Source: Annona cherimola (lineage: Eukaryota; Streptophyta; Magnoliopsida; Magnoliales; Annonaceae). From it: a DNA stretch of 64,000 bases. The translations under genes were made by a program, and so were the position numbers. Below the pieces are notes generated by a model, which ran no database searches, was not told where the DNA came from, and saw only the letters and a program-made list of their open reading frames with translations. Location of the stretch: positions 22,363,335-22,427,334 of the forward strand of contig CM059977.1 in assembly GCA_030490835.1 (NCBI GenBank), given 5' to 3'. Within the stretch, counting starts at the first letter, position 1, and the number at the start of each line of letters is the position of its first letter. This document shows, one piece after another, positions 1 through 11,395 of this stretch.

Positions 1-1000
1 GCAAAATCTCTAAATTCCGAGCAGATTCTAATTGCAGGATTTGGGCAAAGGAAATGCAAATGGCGTCCAACAATCCTAGGGATTCTGTTTGGCGTGCTTG
101 ATTACTAAAATCATAAGGGCAAAAATAACATTTCACAGTGCAATCGACAACCGTTTGAACGGGCCGTGACGTTGTGGGTACCGTGGGAATTTCTGGTAAA
201 ATGCCTTAGGTGAGGAATTTATGAAACATGGTGGGTATGAAAAAAATATTATTCAAATGTCATGGGTATAAGAGGAATTTTCTCAAAAGAAATCAAAAAG
301 AGATATTTTATTTTTGAATATTTTTTAACATGTATCTAGGAAGTTATAGAAATTTTGATTTAAAAGTTTTTTAAACCGAAAAAATGATACAGTGAGATAA
401 AGGAAACAATGATAAGTAAAAAAATAAAGTTAAAATCGATAGACTAGTTAGATTGGTAGTTGTATAAAAATAATTAAAAGGTACAATAGTTAATTATATA
501 GGAAGTTGTAAAGAAATAATTAAAAAGTAAGATGATTGTTCAAATGAAAATTTTTAAATTGAGAAATTTTTGATGTAAAGTAATGATTAGAAATAAACTG
601 TTTGTGCTATTTTAATTATTTTTCATAATTTTCATAAGTTTTAATAAGTACAGCCTACTTAAGAATTTGTACAATGATTGTCAGTATGATGAAAGATAAT
701 GAACGAAAAGATTTCAGATTTCAGTTTAATCACCAAGGTTAGCCTAAAATGGGTGGCGCACAAAAATATTCAGTGGTAAACGGTAATATTGAAACATATA
801 TCATAACTTAATGACAAAAATTTACTAGCTAATATCAAAAATAGACAAACCTTTAAGATTAAAAAACTATTTACTTAAACAAAATAGCCGAGATCATGAT
901 AACGATATAGATTAATGGCGGCAATTTACAACTCAATATTGTAATTAGACTACCTTATGGGGTCGAGGGACAGTTATGTTTGACCGGACTCTTATCTATT
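1..1000. other. Gene-free AT-rich flank
   Basis: No coding region is recognised. Positions about 345-650 look like a decayed copy of the Tourist-like MITE seen elsewhere (runs such as 'ataaagttaaaat' and 'agttgtataaaaataatt' in the same order), but the terminal repeats cannot be made out. The rest is unassigned AT-rich sequence. Confidence 0.5.
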
Positions 1001-1274
1001 TAGATAAAATATTCGAAATCATCTGAATCATAAACTGTCTGTCTATTTAAATAAAATATTCGAAATCATAAGAACAATATAAATTAATGGCAACCATTTA
1101 CACCTTACTATCATAGTTAGATTACACTTTTAAGATAAAAGTTTGAACTATCTATTTAAATAAATTATTCGAAATCATCTAAATAATGGGTGTCATGGAT
1201 CCATGCAATCGGTTGTTTTTTATTTTATTTTATTTTTTTAGGAAAATGATTATGTGCGGCAAGCCGAATATGAA

Positions 1275-1445
1275 TATACCTGCGGCATACCAAAAATCTG
1301 GGGAGGTATTTTGGAATACCTCTATGGTGTGATGCTTTGAGAAAGGCAGGTGCCTACCTTCGAACCCTTGGAACTCTTCAGTGGCAATTCACAAATAAAG
1401 GAAACCTCACCACTGAGAGAAAGGAAGGCCGGCACGACTTGTTTT
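1275..1445 (-). mobile_element. SINE-like repeat with hairpin
   Basis: Read on the minus strand there is an A-box-like 'ctcagtggtgagg' followed by a B-box-like 'gggttcgaaggt', the spacing expected of a tRNA-derived pol III promoter, and then the palindrome 'gaggtattccaaaatacctc'. Related pieces with the same palindrome occur near 6,210, 8,050 and 11,270. This is a SINE-like assignment by motif only. Confidence 0.45.
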
Positions 1446-1767
1446 CATTTTTATTTTTATTTTTAACATAGAGAGAGAGAGAGAGAGAACTTTTTTGACA
1501 TGAGCCATTGAGGCTTTTGCTAAAGATACTATGTAGTTATATAATTACATTTTAACTATAATTTTTTGACATTGTGCAAAATTAACCCATCTAAGATTCA
1601 TATGTTGCAAAGTAACCTTTATGTGGTTCTAATTTTCGACTAAATGATAAAGGAAAATACCCTTTAAATTTGTTTTAGGAGTACTTTTACAATTTTAAGG
1701 AAATTCGTAACATTTCTTTTTTTATGCAAATAACATTTTCTATTTGCACGTAGTTTTTGCTACCGTG

Positions 1768-1855
1768 ATCATGGCTTTGGCGGAGTGATATTACATTCTA
1801 ACATGAGTTCTCGACGTTCAAGGTTCGAAACTAACAACTAAGTCCAGAGCGGTAG
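1768..1855 (+). mobile_element. tRNA-like (SINE) remnant
   Basis: 'tggctttggcggagtgata' resembles an A box and 'caaggttcgaaact' about 35 bp later resembles a B box. No cloverleaf can be drawn, so this looks like a SINE head rather than a tRNA gene. Confidence 0.35.
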
Positions 1856-1884
1856 ACCCCGTGACACCGTCAAAAAATTGTAGT

Positions 1885-2345
1885 TATGTCAAAAAATCTA
1901 TACCTATAAGTTTGCCTAAATTTAAGGTCATACCTATAGATCCTAGACCCTTTTTAAATATGACAAAAATAACCCAGTAAGTACTAAGAAGAAACTTCTA
2001 AGAAAATGTCTTTAAAATACCAAAAATTTTAATTTTTACAGATGTTCCTCACATTAAAAGAATTTGCTTTTATACTTTGAAGGTATTTTCATTATTTTAA
2101 TAAATAAAATGTATAAAATGCTTTTAAAACATCAAAAAATTATTATTTACAAATATTTCTCACTTCCCATAAATCTATTTAACGTGAGGAATATTTCTAA
2201 AAATATAAAATTTTAAGTGTTTTAAAATATATTTTCTTGTAATGTATTTTATTGTTTAAAGGGTATTTTTGTCATATTAAAAAGATTTAGGATTTGTAGG
2301 CATGCCTACAATTTCAAACAAGCTATGTAGGTATAAATATAAATT
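1885..2345. mobile_element. Small TIR element
   Basis: The left end ('aatctatacctataagtttg') and the right end ('aagctatgtaggtataaata') form imperfect inverted arms of about 60 bp. The inside is AT-rich, with two further inverted segments around 'aaaataccaaaaattttaa' and 'aaaatataaaattttaag'. No coding region. Boundaries are approximate. Confidence 0.45.
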
Positions 2346-2518
2346 TTACAAAAGTCATAACACTCTTGCAATTGTCTCAAAAATTGTATGCACGGATGGA
2401 AAAATCCCTTTGAACTAACTTCATAAATGTCAGTCGCAAGGTTCAGCTTATAAAAGTTGAAATTTAGGATCTTTTTTGCAATATGGTAAAACATACATGC
2501 TAAACTATCTTTTTGCAT
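2306..2518 (-). pseudogene. Unrecognised protein-like remnant (copy A)
   Basis: A minus-strand frame here reads 'MQKDSLACMFYHIAKKIL...', and the duplicate at 9,320-9,613 reads 'MQNDSLAWTFYHVATKIL...' in the same frame. About 34 residues correspond with mostly mild substitutions. I do not recognise the family. The frame is short and flanked by a TIR element, so at best this is an exon relic. It could also be chance conservation of a young DNA duplication. Confidence 0.25.
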
Positions 2519-3044
2519 AAAATAAGGTCCATTTTGCTAAAAACGCAAGAACACTTACTAAATTACTATGGATAATGAATTAAACAAAATTCCACCTTAA
2601 CACATGCATTATTTCACCGTTCTCAAATCCCTACATGAACTTTTGAAATGATTAAGTTGTAAATAAGTATCTTTCAAGGGGTATTTTCTGATGATTGAAT
2701 TGTAAATATGTAACTTCCAAATGAAACAATAAAAAAAAAAAATCCGTAGAGAAACTCGGCAATCAATTGTTTCGGAAATTGAAAGTTACTATTAAAAGTA
2801 AGTTCTATGTAATTTTTCATGCGTCAAAAATGCAAGCAAACAACATAAAGTCCACGGTTGCGGTCTTTTATGTAGGCAATAAGAACTTCGACTGAGAACT
2901 GAGAGTCTGAGATGGACCACCATATAAAACTTCCATGCCTAAAGAGATCGAAAAGACAACCAAAAATAGCGAAATAAGTGGGCATCTCTATGAGCATTGT
3001 GGTCCATGCTCAAAAAGATTTACCAAATAGTCCACTCTTCCCCA

Positions 3045-3125
3045 ACCAGGTGGTATCCTAGATAGTCATGAACGCAGCAAATGCACTTGGTGGCGTGAGT
3101 TCAACCCTCCATGGGGTTAATTTTA
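3045..3125 (+). mobile_element. tRNA-like (SINE) remnant
   Basis: The run contains 'tggcgtgagttcaaccctcc', a good B-box match (GAGTTCAACCC), about 40 bp after 'ggtggtatcctagatagt', which is weakly A-box-like. No complete tRNA fold is visible. Confidence 0.3.
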
Positions 3126-3292
3126 GTAGTAGAAACTTTTTTATTTCTTATGTAAATAAGTGAAAGCTTACTGTTCTCTCTTGTGTAGATTATTGAGCTT
3201 AATTATAATATCATATGAGACAAGATGAGATGTAATTTGTACAATCAATAAAAAAATATTCACTTTTCCTACTATAGGATTTGAGAGACGAA

Positions 3293-3559
3293 GGGTATGT
3301 TTGGCAATGGTTAAAAAATGTCAAGTTAAAATTTTTCAATCTAAAACTTTTCACTCTCTACAATTATCATTATTTTAATTATTTTTTTCATATTTTCCTA
3401 TACAACTATCCTATTTTTCAACTACCCACACAACTAACCTATCTATTTTAACTTTATCATATTTACTACTCATCATTACTCCTATTATATCACATCATTT
3501 GACAATTTTTATTCTTCAAAACTTTTCATCAAAAGTTTTACTCATTCCCAAACGCACCC
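3293..3559 (-). mobile_element. Tourist-like MITE, TSD GAA
   Basis: The terminal inverted repeats are GGGTATGTTTGG and CCAAACGCACCC, 267 bp end to end, flanked by the 3-bp direct repeat GAA on both sides (3,290-3,292 and 3,560-3,562). The interior is in the reverse orientation relative to most other copies in the window. The duplicated block B keeps the empty site. Confidence 0.8.
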
Positions 3560-3789
3560 GAAGTCACCATCGATAAATCGAACAATTAAATAAAAGTTTC
3601 TATATGATCTAAATATTTTTAATATTTTTATTGGCACTAATTCTAAATGCAGTAGCATAAAAACTAATTTGAATTAACAATTAGCTAGGCATATTTTTAA
3701 TTTTTTGAAGCATTTTCGGGTATGCTTATCATTTTTGTTCAAATCGCAGATTTACTTAAATGATTTTTTTATGAGAAGAATGTGTATCT

Positions 3790-4690
3790 ATTTACACACC
3801 TTGGGAGCGATCCCAAGCCAAAAAATTAACAATGGAGTTGGGTGAGTATCCCCACCACATATGACAAGAAGCAGAAGAATTGACATTGATATCAGCTATA
3901 CAATGAGCGCATTTGTTCCCCTCCCCCCTACTAAGCACATTGGAGAAGACAATTGAATCGAAATCTATCGCGAAGGATTGTATCTCCACCAGTTTGTTGC
4001 CCACATTTGAAATGATGTTGCAATCACCAAAAAGGAAGCTCACAAGAATGCTGGAATCAGATTCCACAAAAGCTTCTTAATCTACAGAGACAAGCACCAT
4101 TTAATGCCAAAAAGCACAGTAAAGGCTTCCATGTCCAGCGTTTCCTCAACATCATTAATCTTCCAGCATTTTGCATCGATAAACTCACCCCCAATGATTC
4201 CACAGAATGACTCTAAGACTCATACAGTTCTGTTTTGCATGTCGTCTTCCATCAACATTAGCTTCAAGCACTTCCATCGATGGCCAAATCTACCTAGGAA
4301 CGAGATTCCGTCCCCTGCCTAGGATATCGCTCTCCACACTGCTATATTTGATGTTGTCCTAGAAGTTTAGACATCAATCAAATAGTTGGTCAAAAACAGG
4401 TTGTGTTCAATCCTCTCTGAGCTGGTTTCTCATCAACCGCACTTTCCGGTACATCACCACGAATAGAGCCATCTTCCCTCGTCAGGCTACTTCAAAAGGT
4501 CGCACATAATGCATTTTATTGCATTTCTCGGAGTCCAAATTTGACTGTCCAGCACCAACATCTTCCTCGCTTGGGATACCCTGTCACAGAAAATAAATAG
4601 GTGGGAGTCATCGTCCCATCTTCGATTGTAAAAGGAACACATCGAGTCCACCGCAGTGCCCCTACTACTGAGGTTAGACCTTGTGGAAGT
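3790..4690 (-). pseudogene. LINE remnant: RNase H-like tail
   Basis: On the minus strand the order is: a zinc-binding RT-tail piece near 4,600 ('HLFIFCDRVSQARKM'), then broken sequence, then the RNase H-like part. The best frame (4,067-3,792) begins 'MESDSSILVSFLFGDCN' and includes 'GEGNKCAHCIAD', the asparagine-x-x-alanine-histidine pattern typical of RNase H domains at the C-terminus of plant L1 elements. Several stops and frame breaks separate the pieces (for example around 4,075-4,320), so it is dead. It sits inside duplication copy A and is absent from copy B. Confidence 0.65.
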
Positions 4691-5300
4691 GCCTGATATG
4701 TTATTTTTTTTATTATTAAAAAATCAAAAATTATTTTTTATGAGTATTCATATGTTACAATCACCTCAACTGATATTACAAGCAAGCTTTGGGTTATTCT
4801 TATAATATCATAATAACAATCTTACAAACATCTTATCAATAATTCAATTTTTCTAACAGTATTTCCTACTTCCTACTGTTTTTCCTCAGCTGGTGTACAC
4901 TGATAGATGCTTCCACACACTAAGAGAGAAATCACGCCATCAGATGATGCAGCGCCACCATGCAAGACTGCTGTGGTGCCACGCAGAAAATGCCATTCCG
5001 CTGCTTCGAACCAAAGATGCTCATTCCCAGTGGCATGTCTTCGCACCATTGGCAATCAAATATCATTTTGGATACACAGACATCGTTAGATTGTCGCAGT
5101 CTCTCAAAACATAAAGAGTTGGTCATGTTCGTCTTGTTGTGCTGGAGATTGTGATACATGAGACATGTGTTTAGGAAGGATGGATCGAGCTCAACAAGTA
5201 TTTGTGGACGTTTTGGAGACAGCTGCAAAAATGCAAATCTGATGTTTGGGTCAAGCCTGCTGGATCGGGAATTGAATGCAAGGTGAGTTCGACGTTATCT
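4691..5300. other. Unassigned segment with open frames on both strands
   Basis: Positions 4,860-5,230 are more GC-rich than their surroundings and happen to be open in several frames on both strands, so an open frame is not evidence of a gene. The minus frame at 4,932-5,228 contains 'LRQSNDVCVSKMIFDC', which matches 'MRQSNNVCISKMIFD' in copy B (10,090-10,329). I do not recognise it. Confidence 0.3.
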
Positions 5301-5477
5301 GTACAAAACAACCTTATCTTTTCTCAGTAATGGAGATCTCTTTCCTATCCAAATAAATAAATAATTTAATATTTATGTTAAGTATGAAAGCCTCTATAAC
5401 TATTCTTGATTTTTTAAATTTTAAAATATATTTTTTTAAAATCTAAATCATTCATCATGTTTAGTACATCTTATTTT

Positions 5478-5768
5478 GGGTGTGTTTGGTTAGGGGTAAA
5501 ACTTTTGATGAAAAGTTTTTGAAGTAGAAGTTGTCAAATTGATAGAAAATGATGTGATATAATAGGAGTAATGATGAGGAGTAAAGATAATAAAGTTAAA
5601 ATAGATAGGTTAGTTGTATGAGTAGTTGTGTAGAAATGATTGAAAAGTAGAGTAGTTTGTATAGGAAAATGTGAAAAAATAATTAAAAAATAGAGTAGTT
5701 ATGGAGAGTGAAAAGTTTTGGATTGAAAATTTTTTGTTGACATTTTTTTGCCCCAAACAAACACACCC
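5478..5768 (+). mobile_element. Tourist-like MITE, TSD TTT
   Basis: Starts GGGTGTGTTTGG and ends CAAACACACCC, flanked by TTT on both sides. The interior has the family core ('gatgtgatataatagg', 'ataaagttaaaatagatagg'). Confidence 0.8.
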
Positions 5769-6119
5769 TTTATCATACCACGATTAATTTTTATAGGAAA
5801 GAGAGAGAATATATGACCACTAAAATTTTGTGAAAAATATGTGATATAAATATTATATATAAGTTTTGCAATGTACATAGTTTTTGAAATTTTAAATAAA
5901 TAGATATGGATGAACATGATAAATAGTTTAGATTTTTCAAAAAATATTTTAAAATTATAAATCAAAGGGAAGTATGGAATGTGGATACTTCCATGCTTAT
6001 GTAAAATATTAGATCATCTCTTCAACATAAAATAATAAAAGCACCATTCGCGTGTGTACCGATTTCAATGTGTCAAGGAACAAATAAGATTTTTGGTACT
6101 TTTCGTTGCCGATTTCAAT

Positions 6120-6330
6120 CCTATCACAGTTGGCAGGCTCCCCTGTCTGGCTACTGACAGATCAGGGTTCGAAATCGGCGGAGGAGAGAGAGGGGAGAAA
6201 GATCTGAGGTATTTTAAAATACCTCTCCAAAACTTTTTTTTTATTATGCAATTTATCATTTCAAAATAGCTCTGGCCTCTGAATAATGATGAATCTCGCC
6301 ACTGAGCAAAAAAGTAGCTCATGCTAAATT
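6120..6330 (+). mobile_element. SINE-like repeat
   Basis: Contains 'cacagttggcaggct' then 'cagggttcgaaatcggc' (B-box like), followed by the palindrome 'gaggtattttaaaatacctc'. Same hairpin family as 1,275-1,445. Confidence 0.4.
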
Positions 6331-6822
6331 AATAAAACACAATTTCTGGTGGCAAACTTCCCCAGCTTTAGCAAAGCTATTAATAAAACACTAATTAATT
6401 AGGCAGACCATCACATAATGCTTCCCTGTCTAAAGAGAACAAGGGCCAAAATAATCAATTAAGTGGGCATTATCCTACCATGCAAATAGTTTGGTTCATG
6501 TAAATCTACATAATAGCTAAAAAAGATGGTCCACTTCCTCTGCGAGAGGCATAGAGAATTACAGAAATTCTTTCTATTTGAGCCGGACAAAATGATGGCC
6601 TATGATGAAAAATTAAGCATAATATTAATGAAAGAAATTGCGCCTATTCATCCCTGCGTCAGTCCAAATATCTTTTCTCAATAAATACAGAACAAGATTT
6701 TCTATGATCATTTATTCACATCAGAGTTCAGACTGATGAGAGACGAGTAAAATAACTCTAATCTTCTTTTACAGTTCATCAAAATTTTTACCATAGATTG
6801 TTACCAAAAAGTTACTTTAAGA

Positions 6823-7063
6823 GTATTTTTGTTAAGATGAAATAAATATTAAAAAAAAGTTGATGGAAAATTTTTTGAAATAAATAGGACAGGATGTTAT
6901 ATGATGGAGTAACGACTATGAATAAAGCGAATAAAATTAAAATAAATCACATAACTGTATATAAAGATGTGAAAAAGTGATTATAAACTAGAGCAGTTGT
7001 ATAGAAATGTGAACAAAAAAGTTGTGGAAAAATGTTTTTTTTTATTACTAAAACAATACTACT
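6823..7063 (+). mobile_element. Degenerate Tourist-like MITE
   Basis: The interior follows the same order as the other copies ('gaataaaattaaaataaat', 'gcagttgtatagaaatgtga'). The left end 'gagtatttttgttaag' and right end 'actaaaacaatact' are decayed terminal repeats. Copy B has 'agttactttaaattcc' uninterrupted at the matching place, so this is an insertion into copy A. The exact target duplication is ambiguous. Confidence 0.5.
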
Positions 7064-7314
7064 TTAAAAACTGAAATATTTTGTAATGTCTTTTCTGTAA
7101 AAATAATTTCAACTTGTGTGAGATTTCTGGTCTCAAACTCTTGAACTCCAATGAACAAGAAAGCATCTCTGCCATGAAGCGAAAAGAAGGCTAGCGATTA
7201 CTCAGCCAAAAGGATTTAATATGCATGCCTTATTCTAACGCGAGGTGGCTATCTTATTGAATAAGTAATTCATTTCATGTATATCCTTACAGATTTAAGG
7301 CTTATTTGGTCATA

Positions 7315-7347
<33 letters not shown>

Positions 7348-7668
7348 ATGAAGTGGTCATACGTTATCTTAAAATAACTGTACTTATAAAACTTTTGAAA
7401 GTGTTTGAATGCATCCAAAAGTATTATATCTCCTAAAAATTAAGCTTGAGATTTTTTATGTTTGTAAGAAGCTGATAATTGTTGTTTTCCGCAAAAATAT
7501 GTATAGTCATAATATTTTACGGAAACTTGACCAAAAAAGCCCTTACTATCAAACATTCATTCACCTTTTAACCTTAAGCCATCCCCATCACTGTATATTT
7601 AAATAAAATATTCCAAATCACAAGAATGGATTAGTTAATGACAAGAATTTACAACTTAAAATGTGTTT

Positions 7669-7916
7669 GGGAAGTGATAAAATTTTTAGTATAAAAGGTT
7701 TTGAAATAGAAAAAATGATGTGATATAATATATGTAATGATAAGAAGAAAAGAAAATAATGTTAAAATAAAAATGTTAACTGTATGTATATATGTATAGA
7801 AATAATTGAAAATAAGATAGTTATATAAAAAGATGTGAATGAATAATTTAAAAATGAGGTTGTAAAGAGTGAAAATTTTTGGTATAAAAAGTGTTAGCCT
7901 TTGCTAAACTTGCCCT
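7669..7916 (+). mobile_element. Tourist-like MITE, TSD TTA
   Basis: Decayed ends (AAATGTGTTTGG and CTAAACTTGCCC), family core inside, and TTA on both flanks (7,666-7,668 and 7,917-7,919). Confidence 0.65.
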
Positions 7917-8034
7917 TAATAACATGAGTAGCTTAAATTTTTAAGACAAGATTTTAAATATCTATTTCAATAAATTTAAAATAGTCTAATTAAGGGGTTT
8001 TGATATACAAAAGTAGGTACCCTTTTTATGAAAG

Positions 8035-8185
8035 ACCAAAATGGTGGGGAGGTAGTTTGGAATACCTCTAGGGTGATGTTGTCAGCCGTAGACGTAAGGT
8101 GCCGACCTTTGAACGCCTTATCTCGAGTGCAGAGGGAGGAAACTTCACTGCTGAGGAAGAGGGAGGACGGCCATTGCTTGCTACG
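8035..8185 (-). mobile_element. SINE-like repeat (copy in duplication B)
   Basis: Duplicate of 1,275-1,445, with the same order: palindrome 'gaggtagtttggaatacctc', degenerate B box, and 'cactgctgagg'. It shows that this repeat predates the tandem duplication. Confidence 0.45.
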
Positions 8186-8334
8186 ATTTTTTATAGAAAT
8201 TTTGCTAATAGTACACTCCAGGCTTTTTGCAAAGTAGAATCTGTATTTATGTATAATTACACGTTAACTATATTTTACCTTTTAAATTGTTTTAGGAGCA
8301 CTTCTAGAATTTTTAAGGAAATCTATTACATTCT

Positions 8335-9118
8335 TGTTGACACCCCACCATTGGGCCCAAAGTTGGATAAATTAAAATGAATTCCAAACCCAAGCAAATT
8401 CAAGACAAAAAAGAAGTTCAAGCAAGCTAAACGGGCCCTTCCGCACTCAACCAACGGAGCGAAGCTCCACCAAGCCTCGAAGCAGGCTTTTCAACAACCA
8501 GATCCGGCCCACAAAGAGCGAAGCTCCCACAGGCCACCTCAACGGGCTTAGCCAAGCTTTAGCCTACCAAAACAGCTCACCAGACGAAACAAACGGGTTT
8601 AGCCAAGCTCTAGCCCACTAAGCCTCAGAAGCAGGCTTTTCTACTACTTTGGGCCTCTACAACGGCCCACCCAAAACCATGGGCTTAGCCAAACTCTAGC
8701 CCACCAAGCCAAACTTATGGACCAAGTCCAACTCTTCAAGAAGCCCAAGCCCATAGACCAAGTCCATGACCTCAAGAGAGCCCAAAAGCCCACTCTAACA
8801 TCTATAAAAGGAGAGGCATCCCTCTCATTTGGGGACACACTTGGAGAGGCATCCCAGAGGGGAGGACGGGAGTCTGTAGCAACGCCCCGGCATCCCGGTT
8901 TTCATGCTCTCCAAGCAACGAGCCTCTCTTCCCATTTTCCCCCTTTCCATCTCTCCCGTTCTCTCAAATCTTTTTATTTTCCCCCTTTTCACGCCGTGTA
9001 AACCGCCTCAGGTTGGCAGATTTCTCCATATTTGCTTCAATCCGTAGGCCGGAACCCATATTCTGTATTACTAGTGCCTTATTTCTTCAAATAATGACTG
9101 ATCTCCCTTTAAAGATCA
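8335..9118 (+). mobile_element. LTR of a Ty3-type retrotransposon
   Basis: Starts TGTTGACACCCC and ends CA immediately before 'g tggcgactccg'. TG...CA ends and the following TGGCGACTCCG, recalled as the primer-binding region next to LTRs of Ogre/Tat-like elements, support an LTR of 784 bp. Purine- and pyrimidine-rich stretches and 'tctataaaagg' near 8,800 could be its promoter. Only one LTR is seen, with about 180 bp of internal sequence after it, so the element is truncated. Confidence 0.6.
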
Positions 9119-9119
9119 G

Positions 9120-9300
9120 TGGCGACTCCGTTTTTTCTTTATTTTTGTGTGTGTGTTTGAGTTAACGCCCCGACAAGGTGGGTGCACGCGGGTCCGCGGA
9201 TTCCAGCATAATACGTTGCCGTTATGCTGCCGAATTTGTGACTCGACCCGTGTACGGAAAGCCCCGTCTTAGCCGTTATGCTATCAAATCCGCAAGAAAA
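9120..9300 (+). mobile_element. Primer-binding site and start of element interior
   Basis: TGGCGACTCCG directly follows the LTR. The next 170 bp are GC-richer than the surroundings and contain a direct repeat around 'gccgttatgct'. The host duplication resumes after about 9,300. No gag or pol is present. Confidence 0.45.
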
Positions 9301-9319
9301 TGCCCATACGCCAACTTTC

Positions 9320-9613
9320 CTAAAAGATATGAAGCCTGATGCGTTTTACCCCATGTGAATGCAAGAAATCTAAGCCCACGTTGCTTTCCAACACGATCCA
9401 CATTTTCAAGACCCGGAAAACCATTCCGAGCTCACCGTAGCGCTCCCAGCGGATGCTACAATTCTCTATTTGAACTTCATGAATGGCAATCGCAGGATTC
9501 GTGTTATGGAAGTTGAAACCGAGGATTTTTGTTGCAACATGATAAAACGTCCATGCTAAACTATCATTTTGCATAATGAAACGGTCTATCGTTGGGGAAA
9601 ATCCCAAGTACAC
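9320..9613 (-). pseudogene. Unrecognised protein-like remnant (copy B)
   Basis: An open minus-strand frame of 97 codons, containing 'MQNDSLAWTFYHVATKIL' and ending 'HSHGVKRIRLHIF', is the best preserved form of the sequence also seen at 2,306-2,518. No domain is recognised. The two copies agree in frame over about 34 residues, which hints at a former coding exon. No splice-supported gene can be built around it. Confidence 0.3.
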
Positions 9614-11264
9614 TTACTAAATTACTTTGGATAATGAGCTCAACTTCAACACTTTTTTTTAATGAACTTTTCAACCCTTCGTTTTAGGAAATTGAAGTTA
9701 CTTTTTTTTATAAATAAATTAAAGTTACTTTTGAAAGTAGGTTCTATGAAATGCAAGAGAAAATCATAGGTCTACTAGCGGTCTTTCATGAATTTAAAAT
9801 TCTTAGGATGTTGCCATGTTTGTAATAAAAACATCAATTGATTGAGAATTGAGAGGGACCACCACATAAAACTTCCATGCCTAAAGAGATCGAAAAGATT
9901 AATTGCCCCAAAAGATTTTTACGTAATTAACGCCTCATTTTTCCTACTGTAGGAAGCAGAGAGATGAAGTCGGACCGGCAAACAGAACAATTAAATAGCA
10001 TTTATTTGATCTAAATAATTGTAATATTTTTATTTGCTGTAATTCTAAATGCAGTATCAGAGAGGAATTGCTATACGAACTAATTTGAATTAACAATTAG
10101 TGGCAGAAATATGCTTATCATTTTTGTTCAGCATCACGGATTTACCTAAACGATTTTTTAAAAATAAGTCATTTATTTTTAAAAAAAAGTCAAATATCAT
10201 TTTGGATATACAGACATTGTTAGATTGTCGCATTCGGTTATTAGTTATAATATAGAATAAAAGAAGCCTGTTAAACAACCGTGAAATATATATCGTCCCA
10301 ATATCCTCGATCATCCCATCAAACCCCAACTTGGTTCGAAATCAGAAGAGGGAAAGGACAGAGGTGAAGATCAGAAGTTTTTTTAAAAATTAAAAAAAAA
10401 AATTTAGGGCTAACAAGATCATACCTCTATTCAAATATAGATCTTTTTGTACCCATCCAAATATATGTTAATACATGTCGGACAGACCTTACGGAAAGCT
10501 TTTGAATCCTCCAATAGAACTTCTTGATTTGCATGTACTTACTTTTAATGGGAACTGTGTATAATACAAGTTAGAGTAATATATATTTGCTAATTACTCA
10601 TGTATATAAGAGATATTTTCCCGGGGATAGACTTATGACAGTTTTAATATTTACTAAAAACAAACAGATTTTATGTAAGTTACAATTTCGCAGCAGCCGT
10701 GAACCCTCGCGCTCTGAAAGATAAAGAAGGAACCTCACCACCAAGAAAAGAGGAGGCTCGTAAGAAATCGATAGGACATAATTTTTGGTGGCATACTTTG
10801 ACGAAGTGAGTAATAAAAGCACTAATTGCATAGACATTCACATAATACTTCCATTTCTAAAAAGAATTGCTGGCCAAAATAGCCAATTAAGTGGGCAACA
10901 TCTTCACCATATAAGTAGTTTGGATCATGTAAATCTACCTAATAGCTAAACAAAATGGTCCACTCCTAGAACAAGAGGCATAGAGATAGTCTTTCTATTT
11001 GAGCCGGACAAAAACTATGATCTAACGTAATAAAAAAAAAATTTAAAAATGAAGTGCAATATTAATGAAAGGATTGCGCCGATGATTCCATCCCTGCGGT
11101 AGTCAAAAACTCAAAATGCTTATTTCCGCAAATATAGAACAAAGTTTCCTATGATCATGTATTCACATGGGAAACGAATTAAATAACCCTAATCCCCTTT
11201 TATGGTTCATCCAAGTTTTTACCACAAGTTCTCGCCAAAAAGTTACTTTAAATTCCGACTCCTA

Positions 11265-11395
11265 AAAGCTGAGGTATTTTAAATACCTCTTCCGTAGAGT
11301 TGATTCGGACTTCTGCAAGATTGTCAGCCTCGAAGTCTTGTACTGCCAGTGATCGAGGAAGAACCACTGAGCAAAGACAAGGCCAGAGCCAACAT
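11265..11395 (+). mobile_element. SINE-like hairpin fragment
   Basis: Contains 'gaggtattttaaatacctc' and 'gaagaaccactgagc', the same landmarks as the other SINE-like repeats in this duplicated region. It lies about 200 bp beyond the stop codon of the DnaJ gene. Confidence 0.35.

Larger units (their letters stand above)
1000..7290. repeat. Tandem duplication, copy A
   Basis: Blocks of this stretch recur in the same order and orientation at 7,590-11,460: about 1,000-1,720 with 7,590-8,330; 2,400-3,780 with 9,460-10,180; 5,055-5,100 with 10,190-10,236; 6,330-7,270 with 10,775-11,450. The copies are clearly diverged but share long recognisable runs such as 'aaacttccatgcctaaagag' and 'gagccggacaaaa'. 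Copy A is longer because it holds a LINE remnant (3,790-4,690) and MITEs (3,293-3,559; 5,478-5,768; about 6,823-7,063) that copy B lacks. Identity was judged by eye, not by alignment. Confidence 0.75.

Noticed and set aside
6160..6180. Possible tRNA gene (GGTTCGAAATC)
   Set aside because: No matching acceptor, anticodon arm or paired stems; read as a SINE-like head instead. The same applies to 1,820, 3,095 and 63,965.
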